Source: Raphanus sativus (lineage: Eukaryota > Streptophyta > Magnoliopsida > Brassicales > Brassicaceae). From it: 64,000 nucleotides of DNA. The DNA lies in the NCBI RefSeq assembly GCF_000801105.2, contig NC_079518.1, positions 17,898,800 through 17,962,799 on the forward strand, given 5' to 3'. Positions 23,297-33,789 of the stretch are shown here, in pieces (the first letter of the stretch is position 1; each line of letters opens with the position of its first letter). The position numbers were made by a program, and so were the translations under genes. The notes under the pieces were generated by a model that worked only from the letters and a program-made list of their open reading frames with translations, did not search any database and was not told the origin of the DNA.

Positions 23297-23512
23297 GTAC
23301 TTAAATTCCTCGAATTACGTTAGGCTTGACCCCTTGACTGGGTACGTAGGCAATTGTGTTATGAGTGCAACCCCAATCTCATTTTAACACTCTTTCCACC
23401 ATGACGAAAGGGGGCATATGTTTGAGAACATATAGCCCAAACAGCGATTGTATGATTATTGTGATACCACGTATCCTATTATCAATAAAGCAATTATCTT
23501 CGATAACTTGAC
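23297..23512 (+). other. Post-pol untranslated stretch of A
   Basis: Follows the integrase stop. It contains TTGACTGGGTACGTAGGCAA and GAGTGCAACCCC, sequences also found just after pol in D (reverse strand, about 60980-61045) and in related form after the C stop codon. No gene is seen. Confidence 0.6.
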
Positions 23513-24300
23513 CTTCGAGCAAATTCAGGTCTCTACGAACCTGAACCCAAGGTCTTAAAATCCTTCGAACAAATTCAGGTCTCTACGAACCTGAACCCAA
23601 GGTCTTAAAACCCTTTGAACAAATTCAGGTCTCTACGAACCTGAACCTAAGGTCTTAAAATCTTTCGAACAAACTCAGGTCTCTACGAACGTGAACCTAA
23701 GTCTTAAAATCCTTCGAACAAATTCAGGTCTCAATGAACCTGAACCTAAGGTCTTAAAATCCTTCGAACAAATTCAGGTCTCAATGAACCTGAACCTAAG
23801 GTCTTAAAACCCTTCGAAAAAATTCAGGTCTCCGTGAACCTGAACCTAAGGTCTTAAAACCCTTCGAATAAATTCAGGTCTCCGTGAACCTGAACCTAAG
23901 GTCTTAAAACCCTTCGAATAAATTCAGGTCTCCGTGAACCTGAGTTCTTAAAACCCTTCGAACAAATTCAGGTCTCCGTCAACCTGAACCTAAGGTCTTA
24001 AAATCCTCAGTAATCTCGAAGGTCTTAAAATCCTTCCAACAAACTCAGGTCTCCACAAACCTGGACCCAAGGTCTTAAAATCCTTAGTAACCTCGAAGGT
24101 CTTAAAATCCTTCTGGCGAAACCAAACTTCGACAAACCTAAATCTAAGGTCTTAAAAATCCTTAGAAACCACTAAAGGTCTTAAAATCCTTATCAAATCC
24201 CAAAAGGTCTTAAAATCCTTATCAAATCTCAAAAGGTCTTAAAATCCTTATCAAATCTCAAAAGGTCTTAAAATCCTAAGCAAACTTCAATGGGTTTTAA
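23513..24300 (+). repeat. 50 bp tandem repeat in element A
   Basis: Starts of AAATTCAGGT at 23521, 23571, 23621, 23671, 23720, 23770, 23820, 23870 and 23920 give a 50 bp period. Each unit contains CAGGTCTC..GAACCTGAAC and AAGGTCTTAAAATCCTT. From about 24010 the units shrink to repeats of AAGGTCTTAAAATCCTTATC. A diverged counterpart lies at 60642-60780 in D beside the second gap. Confidence 0.93.
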
Positions 24301-25159
24301 AATTCCACACACGAATTCAGGTTCCCATGAACCCCCTCCTAAGGTCTTCAGGGTAGCTCAGGTTCCTAAAAACCCGGAGCTAATCTCAATATTTCAGGAA
24401 CTCCTTCTAAGGATCCTCATAATCGAATACACTCGAAATCTTCGAGACCTGATAAGTCATTAGACATTGTATATAATAATCACGATACATGTCCTAACCG
24501 AAACTTCCACTTGACAAAAGTCAATCTCATCCAAGAAACGATCAAACCAAGTCAAATGACTTAATATGAAAAACAAAACCGAAATTTGAATAAAAGGGTT
24601 TAAAAACCTCCCCAGGCTAACGAGGGTTCAGAAGACCCTAAGGTTTAAAAGCCTCCTCAGGCTATAAGTCTGACACGTAAACAAAGCCCATTGGGCAAAA
24701 GTCATGAAAAGCAACATTACAATTCAAAAAGACCCGCAGCTCTTAGACATCATTATCACGGGAGCTCATCCCGACATCCTTGTCTCCCTCGACTGGATCA
24801 CTTTCTTTGGCTGGATCTCCCTCATCTGCCTCCTTGTCATCGCCCATCTGGGACGTCTCGACTGGAGCTGAATCAGGGCCCACCAAACCTAAAATAGAAC
24901 CATACTCTCCGTAAAAGAATAGATTAAACATGTTAGTCTCGAAAGTACCTGAACTCTCTGAGAATTGAGGAATGGGAAGCTTGCTGGCCGAGAAGTCGGA
25001 TACTTGCGCCTTTTCATACGCAATCGTAGCCATCAGATTAAGCAAAAGAAATCTTCAATAAAGATAACTGTTGCTCGAGATCTCAACAAGAAGATTGATG
25101 CTCGGCGGCTAGGTCTAGCTTCCGAGATAAGGAATCTTATCTCGAAAGCTGGGGGCAAC
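24301..25159 (+). other. 3' internal region of element A
   Basis: Between the 50 bp repeat and the LTR. It holds the antisense ORF remnant described separately, and ends in the purine-rich AAAGCTGGGGGCAAC (25145-25159) abutting the LTR, the likely polypurine tract for plus-strand priming. Confidence 0.65.
24743..25045 (-). pseudogene. Antisense ORF remnant in element A
   Basis: A 100-codon minus-strand frame, opposite to gag-pol: ATIAYEKAQVSDFSASKLPI, then an acidic tail (DDKEADEGDPAKESDP). Position and character match the C-terminal part of the antisense 'putative gypsy-type transposon' proteins (Pfam PF04195 type) seen more completely in C and D. No N-terminal domain remains. Confidence 0.45.
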
Positions 25160-25712
25160 TGTTGGGCCCAAATATGACCCCCTAGCTAGTGATAGACAAT
25201 AAGAAATGATAACGGGCCGCGAAAGGCCCATCATGAATTCAATCTTCAAAAACAGCTAAGTCAGATCCGGAGGCTGTGAGCTGGAGATGTTCATCAGAGA
25301 GGTCAAGGAAAAGAGGCAGCTCGTTGACAAGTAAACAGGCGCATGACCCGGTCAAAGAGGTAGCTCGTGGACAAATAAATAGGCACAGGACCCGGTCAAA
25401 GGGGAGCTGTTACAAATCCCTCAAATCACGGAGGGGATCTCGGGAAGCTGTTGGTAGCAACTGACGGAGCCTGGGCCTATTTAAAGAGAAAATCAATCAA
25501 GAAAAAGGGATGGGAACCCATTTCATACACAAGCTCTCAATCATTTAATTCTTTCTTTGTAAACAGTATAAACATCTTTGTAAACATATTCTTTACCCAA
25601 AATCATCAATAAAATCATTCATTCTACAAGTTCTTACGGGATTCAGCCTACGCTTTCTTCCCAAATAATCTTAACCTGACCTAAAATCAGGAGGTGAGTT
25701 TAATCCCTCACA
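25160..25712 (+). repeat. 3' LTR of element A (553 bp)
   Basis: Begins TGTTGGGCCCAAATATG after the purine tract and ends ...TAATCCCTCACA. The same termini and a length of 550 bp are found inverted in D at 59162-59711. A TATTTAAA promoter-like element lies near 25479-25486. The partner 5' LTR is not in the window. Confidence 0.88.
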
Positions 25713-26451
25713 AAAGATCCATCCTCTCATAGAGAAGATCATCTGAACCCTATTGTTTGCTACTCTGTTCTTATGCAATTTATTTCAGGATTTATGTCTT
25801 TGATTCCTTGCATCATGATCGAGTAGTCTCCTTGCTCGCCTAGGGTTTTTAGGGTGTTGACACATGAGCTAAACATAGATAAGCGATTTATAACTGTTCC
25901 TCATTCATACAGTTCTTACTGCTTTCATTAATCTGATCACTTGATGTTAGATCCTAAGTTCATCACCTAGTTAACCGCTTAGGAGATAACTTGACATGTA
26001 TTGAATTAGCTTAGTATCCCTAATCAGCGAAAGTAGATATTAGGGTAGTAAGTGAACTGATCCGACCTGTTCTCTATAGCTTGCAATCGATTCTCATCTC
26101 AACGACAGTTAGATGGTGAGATCGATCTGCAAAGCGATCACTACCACGACAGTGGAGTGTTCCAGTTGAGTGATCCGAGTTCTAGAAAGCACTTCATCGC
26201 GCTTGAATAATGGTTTGGCTCCAATTCAACACCCAATGAAATACCCTAGGCTTGATATTTGTTAAATTGAATCAATCTCGTGTTTACTTGTTTACTATTG
26301 TCTCTTTTAAAACCAAAATCATATATTTTTCTTAGCTTAATTTCGGAACTCATAGAACTAAAGTGTAGACTGGTCCTCTGGAATTGAATCTCAAGTGCTA
26401 TAATTACAACTGTTAACTTGGCAGTAGCAAGGATTCATTTTTAGTGTATCA
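25713..26451 (+). mobile_element. Element H: Athila-like LTR fragment
   Basis: Noncoding. Its last part (GGAACTCATAGAACTAAAGT, then CTGGTCCTCTGGAATTGAAT, ACAACTGTTAACTTGGCAGT, ending GTGTATCA) resembles the 3' end of Brassicaceae Athila LTRs from memory. No primer-binding site follows, so it is a solo LTR or truncated piece. Element A appears to have landed in it. Confidence 0.5.
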
Positions 26452-26502
26452 ATATATAACAATAATAGTAGTAGTATATAAAACTTGATCCAGGGACCTT
26501 AC

Positions 26503-27756
26503 TTTAGAAATGATAGGATTTGAGGTGCAAGGCGTTCCAGCAGTTGGGTTGGACCTTACTGTCGCTGTCTTCCAGCTTATAGGCTCTTGCCCCCTGCACC
26601 TCTATTACCTTATAGGGACCCTCCCATCCTGGAGGGAGTTTTCCGGCTGATTTGTCCCTTGTGTGGTCACAGACTGCCTTAGGACCCAGTCCCCTTTCTG
26701 GAAGGTTCTGGATCTGACCTTCTTGTTATAGCTCTTGGCTACTTTCAACTGGTAGGACGCGTTTCTAAGGCGGGCCGCCTCTCTCTTTTCATCGAGTAGG
26801 TCTAGACTCAGGGACATTAGCTTGTTTTTCTCTTCCTGGGAGAGGAATTCAGAGACTGTGGTCCTTACGTGCACCTCCGTGGGTATTACCGCTTCAGCAC
26901 CATAGACAAGTGAAAAAGGAGTCTCCTGGGTGGCCGTCTTCGGAGTGGTCCGGTAGGTCCAGAGTACTCCGTGTAGCTCTTCTGCCCATCGCCCATGGGC
27001 GTCTTCTAGGCGCTTCTTGAGCATATTCACCACCGTCTTGTTAGTGGACTCGGCTTGACCGTTTGATTGGGGATGTTGTGGTGTTGAATAGGAGAGTTTG
27101 ATGTTCCAGTCTTTGCAAAACTTTCGGAAGTTGTAGCTTGTGAACTGGGGTCCGTTGTCAGTGACGTTCTCGTGGGAGGTTCCGAAGCGTGTGATTACGT
27201 TGGTCCATAGGAACTTCCTGATCTGGAGGTCTGTTATTTTGGCTAGTGATTCAGCTTCCACCCACTTTGTGAAGTAGTCGGTCACGACTAGGAGGAAGAC
27301 CTTTTACCCCGGTGCCATGGGAAATTTTCGCACGATGTCCATGCCCCACTTTCGGAAGGGCCAGGGAGAGCTTAGAGATTTGAGGTTCTCCGGTGGAAGA
27401 TTGGAGACTGGCGCGTGCTTCTGGCATTGGCTACAGAGTTTAGCTTGCTTGAGGGAGTCCCTTGTCATGGTTGGCCAGTAGTACCCAGCTCTTATGTTTC
27501 TAAGTACCAAGCTTCGACCACTGGAGTGAGAACCACACTCTCCCTCGTGGAGTTCTTCTAGTATCCTGGCAGCTTCTCTAGGAGTGAGACATCGCAGATA
27601 AGGCCCTGAGAAGGATCTTCTGTATAGTTTCTCTTCGGAAAAGCAATACCTGGCGGCTTGCCTCCTTAGCTTCTGACTTTCGTCTCGATCTGTAGGCAAG
27701 GTGTCGTATCTCAGGTAGTTAATGACGGGAGTCATCCAGGTCTCTCCTTCATCCAC
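26503..27756 (-). pseudogene. Element B integrase
   Basis: H2C2 domain (HEGECGSHSSGRSL to CSQCQKHAP), then core motifs WGMDIV, VTDNGPQFTS and NGQAESTNKT carrying the D, D, E catalytic residues, then KGDWVLRQS and a GPY-type end. Frameshifts near 27290-27304 and 26620-26640 interrupt it. The reading frame ends at a TAA near 26503. The integrase would insert element cDNA; this copy cannot. Confidence 0.85.
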
Positions 27757-27786
27757 TACAGATACTTCCTCAGGCTCCGCCTCCTT

Positions 27787-28055
27787 CTATGTCGTGGGCC
27801 ATTGAAGTACTAGCAGTGGGATGCTCATATGACTCGTGGTTTCTAGGGCGGACCCTAGATTAGCTTGAGCATCGGCTTGAGAATTATGCTCCCTAGGGAT
27901 CTGAGTGAGTTTACAGTTTCCGAACCTGTCGAGCAGTCGTTTAGCCACCGATAGATACCTGACCATACTCGGATTTTTTGCCTGGTAATCTCCTTGGACC
28001 TGGCTTTTGATTAACTGCGAGTCGCTGAAGACCTGGATGTCTTCTACTCCCATCT
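27787..28055 (-). pseudogene. Element B partial second RNase H
   Basis: It contains VEDIQVFSDSQLIKSQVQGD and the RNase H tail IPREHNSQADAQANL. The first half of the domain is gone: its start is fused directly to the RT fingers/palm region at about 28052-28059. Confidence 0.8.
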
Positions 28056-28958
28056 TACCTGCTCTGGGTTGGCTTTGATGCCCCTGTGGGTGACTATATA
28101 CCCCAGGAACTTCCCAGAGGTTACTCCAAATGAGCACTTTGAAGGGTTGAGTTTCATATTATACCTCCTGAGAGTGGAGAATGCCTGTTGAAGGTGCGAG
28201 ATGTGGTCTTCGGCGTCCAGGGATTTCACCAGCATATCGTCAATATAAACCTCCATGGTCTGCCCTATCTGGTCGGCGAACATCATGTTGACAAGTTTCT
28301 GATAGGTCAAACCAGCATTCTTTAATCCGAAAGGCATGACCTTGTAGCAGTAGATGCCCCGAGAGGTCATAAATAAGGTATTCTCTTGATCATCAGGATG
28401 CATTAGGATTTGGTTATATCTAGAAAATGCATCCATGAAACTCATCAGTTGATGACCTGCAGTTGCATCGACAAGCTTGTCGATATGAGGCAAGGGGAAA
28501 GGGTCTTTAGGACAGGATTTATTGAGGTCCGTGAAGTCGATACAGACTCTCCACTTCCCATTCTTCTTCCTAACGACCACCACATTAGCTAGCCACTCCG
28601 GATATTGCACCTCTCGTATGAATCCGGTATTCAGAAGATTCTTCACCTCTTCGTTGATAATTTCGTCCCTTTTAGGTGCAAACTTCCTTCTCTTCTGTCT
28701 GACAGGGGGATACATTCGATCCACTTGAAGTTGATGCATGATGACGTCGGGATCAATTCCAAGCATGTCCTCATGGGACCAGGCAAAGCAGTCGGAGTTG
28801 GATCTCAAGAAATCGACCAATCTCCTTCTTAGCCATTCTGGAAGCTTTGAGCCTATCTTCAAGTTTCGACCCAAGTTCCCTTCCACGAGTGGAACCTCAT
28901 CCATCTCCTCCACTTCCGGCTCTTCGGTATGCGGGGTCGGAAGCTTCTTCTGTAATTG
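28056..28958 (-). pseudogene. pol: Element B reverse transcriptase (C-terminally deleted)
   Basis: The frame follows a TAG CAA TTA stop. Seen are EMDEVPLVEGNLGRNLKIGS, VQYPEWLANVVVVRKKNGKW, DFTDLNKSCPKDPFPLPHID, FMDAFSRYNQILM and the catalytic YIDDM. It breaks off after THRGIKANPEQV, where about 840 bp present in element F (thumb, RNase H) are missing. Confidence 0.85.
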
Positions 28959-28961
28959 CTA
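28953..28961 (-). promoter_or_regulatory. Readthrough-type stop TAG CAA TTA, second protease/pol junction of B
   Basis: Minus strand TTA TAG CAA TTA CAG separates the protease frame from the RT frame. Both are in the same phase (the next Met of RT is exactly 15 codons on). The context fits UAG-CAR-YYA. Confidence 0.6.
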
Positions 28962-28991
28962 TAAGACCTGGGTCTTTCCCTTTAGGGTAGT

Positions 28992-29594
28992 CTAATAGCA
29001 GGACCTGGCCTTTTCCTGATCTCCCTTGACCGCCTTAATGCCCCAGGGAGTTGGGAAATTGACCAGTTGATGCAGAGTCGAAGGTACGGCTCCCATGTCG
29101 TGGATCCAAGGCCTTCCTAGTATTACGTTATACGATGAGGGGCAGTCGACGACTAGGAACTTCGTGGCCTGATTTATCCCCTCGGCATACACTGGGAGAA
29201 AAACTTCCCCTAAGGTTTGCTTTACCTCTCCACTGAAGCCTACAAGGGGAGTCGCCTTCCTAGTTAGAGCCTTAGGTTCCAGCCCCAGGTCGGCGTAAGC
29301 TGAGTGGAAGATAATGTTGCTGGAGCTCCCATTGTCGATCAGTATTCGCTTGACCAAGCAGTTCGCTATGGTAAGTGAAATGACAAGGGCGTCGTGGTGA
29401 GGAGCAAGGACCCTCTCCTGCTCCCTTGCAAGGAAGCTGATCTCATCCATTCCGAGGAGTATACGCTTAGGACCCTCGGCCTCTTGGCTGTTCCTGGCAT
29501 TGCGAGTACTTCTCTTGGCAGCGGCACTGCTGATTCCGCTTACTTCTGATCCGCCTGAGATGACATAGATCACTCGGTCTTGCTGTGGTGGCAA
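28992..29594 (-). pseudogene. Element B aspartic protease, second copy
   Basis: [20 protein letters not shown] carries a D-N-G-S variant at the catalytic D-T-G-S site. A flap region ([20 protein letters not shown]) and [20 protein letters not shown] follow. A TAG (28992-28994) interrupts the frame ten codons before the conserved TAG CAA TTA. Confidence 0.82.
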
Positions 29595-29635
29595 TGCGGG
29601 AGCTGCTTCGATAGGGAGACCAGGACCTTCTTTAT

Positions 29636-30794
29636 TCAGAAGGTTCTTGCCTCATCTTTCTTGAGAAGCTCGGCGACTTCTATCTTCAGGGCTATGCAAT
29701 CTTCCGTCGTGTGACCATGGTCACTATGGAACTCGCACCACCGCTTGGGGTTTCGATTAGCCTCCGAGGCCTTCATCTTGGGAGGCCATTTGACTTGAGG
29801 ACCCATTTGTCGTAAGACACCAATTAGCTCCGATTTTGTTATCGCAAGTTGAGAGATATCGGGCCATGTGGATACCATCATTAGCTGACTTGGGATGAAA
29901 GGGTTCATCGCGATCGTTCGTGGTCGGCTTCGAGGACTTCTGATCATATTTTGGATAGGTCTTGGCCCTACTTGCAACATCCTCTTCCCATCTTACTTGA
30001 GCCCAAGCACGAGACAATACGTCCTCCATAGTCCTGCACTTGTATTTAATCAGCTCTTTGTATAGATCTCCCTCCGGGAGCAGGACCCGCTTGAAGGCCG
30101 AGATGGCCGTATCAGCGTTGCACTTGGGGATAGCCACCTTCTCTTGGTTGAAACGTGCTATATAGGAACGAAGGGGTTCGCTCCTATGCTGGAAGACTTC
30201 ATAAAGATCATCTGAGTTTTTCTCTAGGTTGCGACTACTAGCGAATTGCTCTACGAACTTATCGCTAAGGGCTGCAAAGGACTTGATGGACTTGGTATGG
30301 AGATTGATGTACCACTGGAGAGCAGGGCCAGTCAAGGTCGATCCGAATCCCTTGCACATGGTAGCTTCTCGTGCATCCCGGGGGATTCCTACGGCTAGCA
30401 TGCGTTGCTTGTACTGAGCAATATGATTGTCGGGATCTCATGTACCTTCGTACCTCTTTATTCTCGGGAAAGAGAACTTGCATGGCATCTTCCACGAAAG
30501 GTGTATCGGAGTAGGACCCTGGATAACTCCTCTAAATAGGGGGAGCTACCCCTGGGAGCCTTTCTACCATTGATTGAATGGTGCCGAACCTTTCGGAAAC
30601 CACTCTTTCTAGATAGGCGGCTAGAGCCGGGTCCGAGATCGCGGGATCATCAGGTGAGTACTCTTCCTCTTCTGCGTCGGAATCGCTATCCACTTGCACT
30701 CAGGTCACATCGTGAGCGGTTTCTCGTCCCTCGGGTTCATTGTTGGTAGAGACGGGTCGGTGAGACGCTCTTTCACCGTCGCGTGGAGTGTTGA
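29636..30794 (-). pseudogene. gag: Element B gag, second copy (N-terminally chimeric)
   Basis: Begins inside gag at HSTRR (about 30790), directly fused to the upstream RT fragment. The core has GFGSTLTGPALQWYINLHTK, FVEQFASSRNLEKNSDDLYE and FKRVLLPEGDLYKELIKYKC. Then comes a zinc-knuckle-like [19 protein letters not shown]. At least three frames are needed to read it, so it is dead. Confidence 0.82.
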
Positions 30795-31018
30795 TGCATG
30801 ATAACATCAGGATCAATTCCAGGCATGTCTTCATGAGACGAGGCAAAGCAATCGGAGTTGGACCTTAGGAAATCGTCCAGTCTCCTTCTCAAGCCTTCTG
30901 GAAGCTTGGAGCCTATCTTTAAGTTTCGGCTCGAGTTCCCTTCCGTGAGTGGGACCTCATCCATTTCTTCCACTTCCAGCTCTTCGGTTTGTGGGGCCGG
31001 AAGCTTCTTCTGTAATTG
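30790..31018 (-). pseudogene. Element B truncated RT start (first copy)
   Basis: Continues in frame after TAG CAA TTA: EMDEVPLTEGNSSRNLKIGS, SNSDCFASSHEDMPGIDPDV, IMHQ. It then switches abruptly to gag sequence. The shared bases at the switch are TCAAC. Confidence 0.85.
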
Positions 31019-31021
31019 CTA
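31013..31021 (-). promoter_or_regulatory. Readthrough-type stop TAG CAA TTA, first protease/pol junction of B
   Basis: Identical context to the other copies (GTC TTA TAG CAA TTA CAG). The protease frame upstream and the RT frame downstream are in phase. Confidence 0.6.
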
Positions 31022-31861
31022 TAAGACCTGAGTCTTTCCCTTAAGGGTAGTCTGATAGCAAGACCTAGCATTCTCATGATCTCCCTTGATCGCTTTGATG
31101 CCCCAAGGGGTTGGGAACTTGACCAGCTGGTGCAAAGTTGAAGGTACGGCTCCCATGTCGTGGATCCAAGGCCTTCCTAATATCACGTTGTATGATGAGG
31201 GGCAGTCGACGACCAGGAAATTCGTGGCTTGGTTTACCCCTTTGGCATACACGGGAAGAAGGACCTGTCCCAAGGTTTGTTTGACTTCTCCACTGAAGCC
31301 TACAAGGGGAGTCGCCCTTCTGGTTAGAGCTGTCGGTTCCAAACCCAGGTCGGCGAAGGCCGAATGGAAGATTATGTTGCTGGAGCTCCCATTATCTACT
31401 AGTATCCGCTTTACCAAGCAGTTTGCTATGGTAAGTGAAATGACGAGAGCGTCGTGATGAGGGGCAAGGACCCTCTCCTGCTCCCTTGCAGTGAAGCTGA
31501 TCTCATCTGTTCCCAGGAGTAGGCGCTTGGGACCCTCGGCCTCTTGGCCGTTTTTGGTGTTGCGAGTACTTTTCTTGGCTGCGGCACTGCTAATTCCGCT
31601 TACCTCTGATCCGCCTGTGATGACATCGATCACCCGGTCTTGCTGTGGTGGCAATGCAAGGACTGCCTCGATAGGGAGACCTGGACCTTCTTTATTTAGA
31701 ATGTTCTTGGCTTTATCCGAGAGGAACTCCCGTAGGTAACCTTTCTTGAGGAGCTCAGCGACTTCCATCTTCAGGGCTATGCAATCCTCCGTAGTATGAC
31801 CATGGTCACTATGGAACTCGCACCATCGCTTGGGGTTTCGATTAGCCTCAGCGGCCTTCAT
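31019..31861 (-). pseudogene. Element B zinc knuckle and protease, first copy
   Basis: 281 codons open: [20 protein letters not shown] (zinc-knuckle-like), [40 protein letters not shown] (D-N-G-S), [39 protein letters not shown]. It is the best-preserved protease region of family II in this window. It ends at the conserved TAG. Confidence 0.85.
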
Positions 31862-31962
31862 CTTAGGAGGTCACTTGACTTGAGGACCCATTTGTCGTAG
31901 GACACCGATCAGTACCGGTTTGGATATCGCAACATGGGAGATGTCAGGCCAAGTAGACACCA

Positions 31963-33278
31963 TCATTCCTTCGGATCTAGGCAAAGGTTGATGCTGGTAC
32001 CTGCCCATGTTCGGGTTACTAGTCTCCCTAGCGGACTTAGAGTGAGAGGGCTCATCGCGGTCTCTCCTTGTAGGCTTTGATTACTTCTGATCGTACTTCG
32101 GACCGGCTTTGGCCCTACTAGCAACGTCTTTTTCCATCTTACTTGAGCCCAAGCACGAGACAGTACGTCTTCTATAATCCTGCACTGGTATTTGATCAGC
32201 TCCTTGTAAAGATCTCCCTCCGGAAGTAGACCCCTCTTAAAGGCTGAGATAGCTGTATCAGCGTTGCACTCAGGGATAGCCACCTTCGCTTGGTGGAAGC
32301 GAGCTATGTAGGAACGAAGGGGCTCATTCGTATCCTGGAGGATCTCATAAAGATCATCTGAATCCTTCTCTAGGTCACGGCTGCTAGCGAATTGCTCTAC
32401 GAACTTATCGCTAAGGGCTGCAAAGTATTTGATGGATTTAGTAGGCAGGTTGATATACCACTGGAGAGCAGGGCCGGTCAAGGTTGATCCGAATCCTTTG
32501 CACATGGTAGCTTCCCGCGCATCCCGAGGGATTGCTACTACTAGCATGCGTTGCTTGTACTGAGCGATATGATTGTCGGGATCCCCAGTACCTTCATACA
32601 TCTTTATGCTCAGGAAAGAGAACTTTCGCGGCATCTCCACCGAAGCAATCTCTTTCATGAAAGGTGTATCGGAGTAGGACCCCTGATTACTTCTTCGAAT
32701 AGGAGGAGCTACCTCTGGGAGCCTTTCTACCATAGATTGAACGGTGCCGAGGAGACCACTCTTTCTAAGTAAGCTGCTAGAGCTTGATCTGAGATCCCAG
32801 GATCATCGGGTGAGTACCCTTCGTCCTCCGTATCGGAATCGCTATCCACTTGTACTTGGGTCCCATCGTTTGCGGCTCCTCGGCTTTCGGGTTCGTCTTC
32901 AGTTGAGGCGGGTCGACCAGGTACATGTTCACTGTCGCGTGGAGTGTAGAGCGAAGCTATGGGTCGTAACTTAGTCCGGAACCGCTTTCGCTTGTTGCTA
33001 GCTTCACCGAGGGTATGGTTCTCTTGTCGGAGGACAAGATTCTCCGCCTCTATGGCGTCTAACTTCTCGGCGCTTTGCTGTAGTTGCTTGGAGTGTTCTC
33101 CAAGTTGGTCTTTTATGGTTTGAACTTCGAGGAGAAGTTCAGGACCTCGGAGTGTTGTCTCCCGAGCTTTGTGAAGATCGGTAACCTGACTCTGAAGAAA
33201 CTCAAGTTTGTTGAGGAGCTCGATCTCTGTCGGAGTCATCTCTGTCTGGTTAGTATCATCCTCTAGTGTCATCGTCAC
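31963..33278 (-). pseudogene. gag: Element B gag, first copy
   Basis: The start (33278) is MTMTLEDDTNQTEMTPTEIE, 15 nt after the primer-binding site. A coiled-coil-like N-terminus (LEFLQSQVTDLHKARETTLR; LKDQLGEHSKQLQQSAEKLD-like) and an acidic DSDSDTEDEGYSPDDPGIS follow. The gag core is KMYEGTGDPDNHIAQYKQRM, GPALQWYINLPTKSIKYFAA. A frameshift at about 32730 and others near 32100 and 31960 break it. Confidence 0.85.
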
Positions 33279-33292
33279 GTAGTTGGATCACT

Positions 33293-33313
33293 CCCCTCCT
33301 TCTAGCGCCAAAC
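33293..33313 (-). promoter_or_regulatory. Primer-binding site of element B
   Basis: Minus strand GTTTGGCGCTAGAAGGAGGG directly follows the LTR end CCCTAACA. The same sequence follows the LTRs of E and F. The primer tRNA was not determined. Confidence 0.75.
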
Positions 33314-33561
33314 TGTTAGGGTATTTTTGTGTAGGATCGTTTAAGCGCTACGGAACACTAGAGGATTTATGTTAAAGCAAGAGAAATCGTAAACTAAAAG
33401 ATGTTATTGAGTGTTTGAATCTGGACTACAATGTTTGGGTGTATAAACCCTAGTTCTAGTCGTCTAAACTCTAATCTTCTAGTCTCCGAAAGTCGATCCC
33501 TTATTCTAGGGTTTGGGCTCCCCTTTTATAGTCGTAGATGTCGGCTTCAAGTAATAGAACT
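33314..33561 (-). repeat. Element B 5' LTR, part next to gag
   Basis: The R/U5 end of a family II LTR, ending ...CCCTAACA, with a TATAAAAG promoter-like box at about 33523-33530. It is cut at 33561 by element C and resumes at 42384. The two parts together are about 423 bp, compared with 417 and 418 bp in F and E. Confidence 0.9.
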
Positions 33562-33789
33562 TGTTAGGGTCAAAATCGGTCAAGACGAAATCGATGTCCG
33601 AAAGTCTCGGAAAAACATGTTAGAGCAACCTCGAGAGACTAATTGGTAATCGAGAAACCTTAAAAGAAAAAAATATATTAAGTTAGAGATAAATCATCTC
33701 GAAATCAACGGCTGGAAACGTTTTCTACACGAGGAAAAACCTACGGAAAACTAAAAACACACACAAGTCGAAGAAACGAGCAGCCGACT

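Larger units (their letters stand above)
16883..25712 (+). mobile_element. Element A: Tat-lineage Ty3/gypsy retrotransposon (5' end missing)
   Basis: Order on the plus strand: gag, protease, reverse transcriptase, RNase H, a second (archaeal-type) RNase H, integrase, a 50 bp tandem repeat, an antisense ORF remnant and a 3' LTR. The second RNase H places it in the Tat lineage. The 5' LTR is lost in the gap. Coding parts are closely related to element D (same family I). Multiple stops and frameshifts make it inactive. Confidence 0.9.
26503..33561 (-). mobile_element. Element B: rearranged family II Ty3/gypsy element
   Basis: Minus strand. From high to low coordinates: 5' LTR (33314-33561, continued at 42384-42558 beyond inserted element C), primer-binding site, gag, protease and the start of RT; then a jump back to gag, protease, RT, part of the second RNase H, and integrase. 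So gag-protease is present twice. A deletion removes the RT end, RNase H and part of the second RNase H. No 3' LTR is seen; the element ends near 26503 beside element H. Confidence 0.88.

Noticed and set aside
23513..24300. Possible CRISPR array or satellite with 50 bp period
   Set aside because: Whole units repeat without spacers, and the array is internal to element A.
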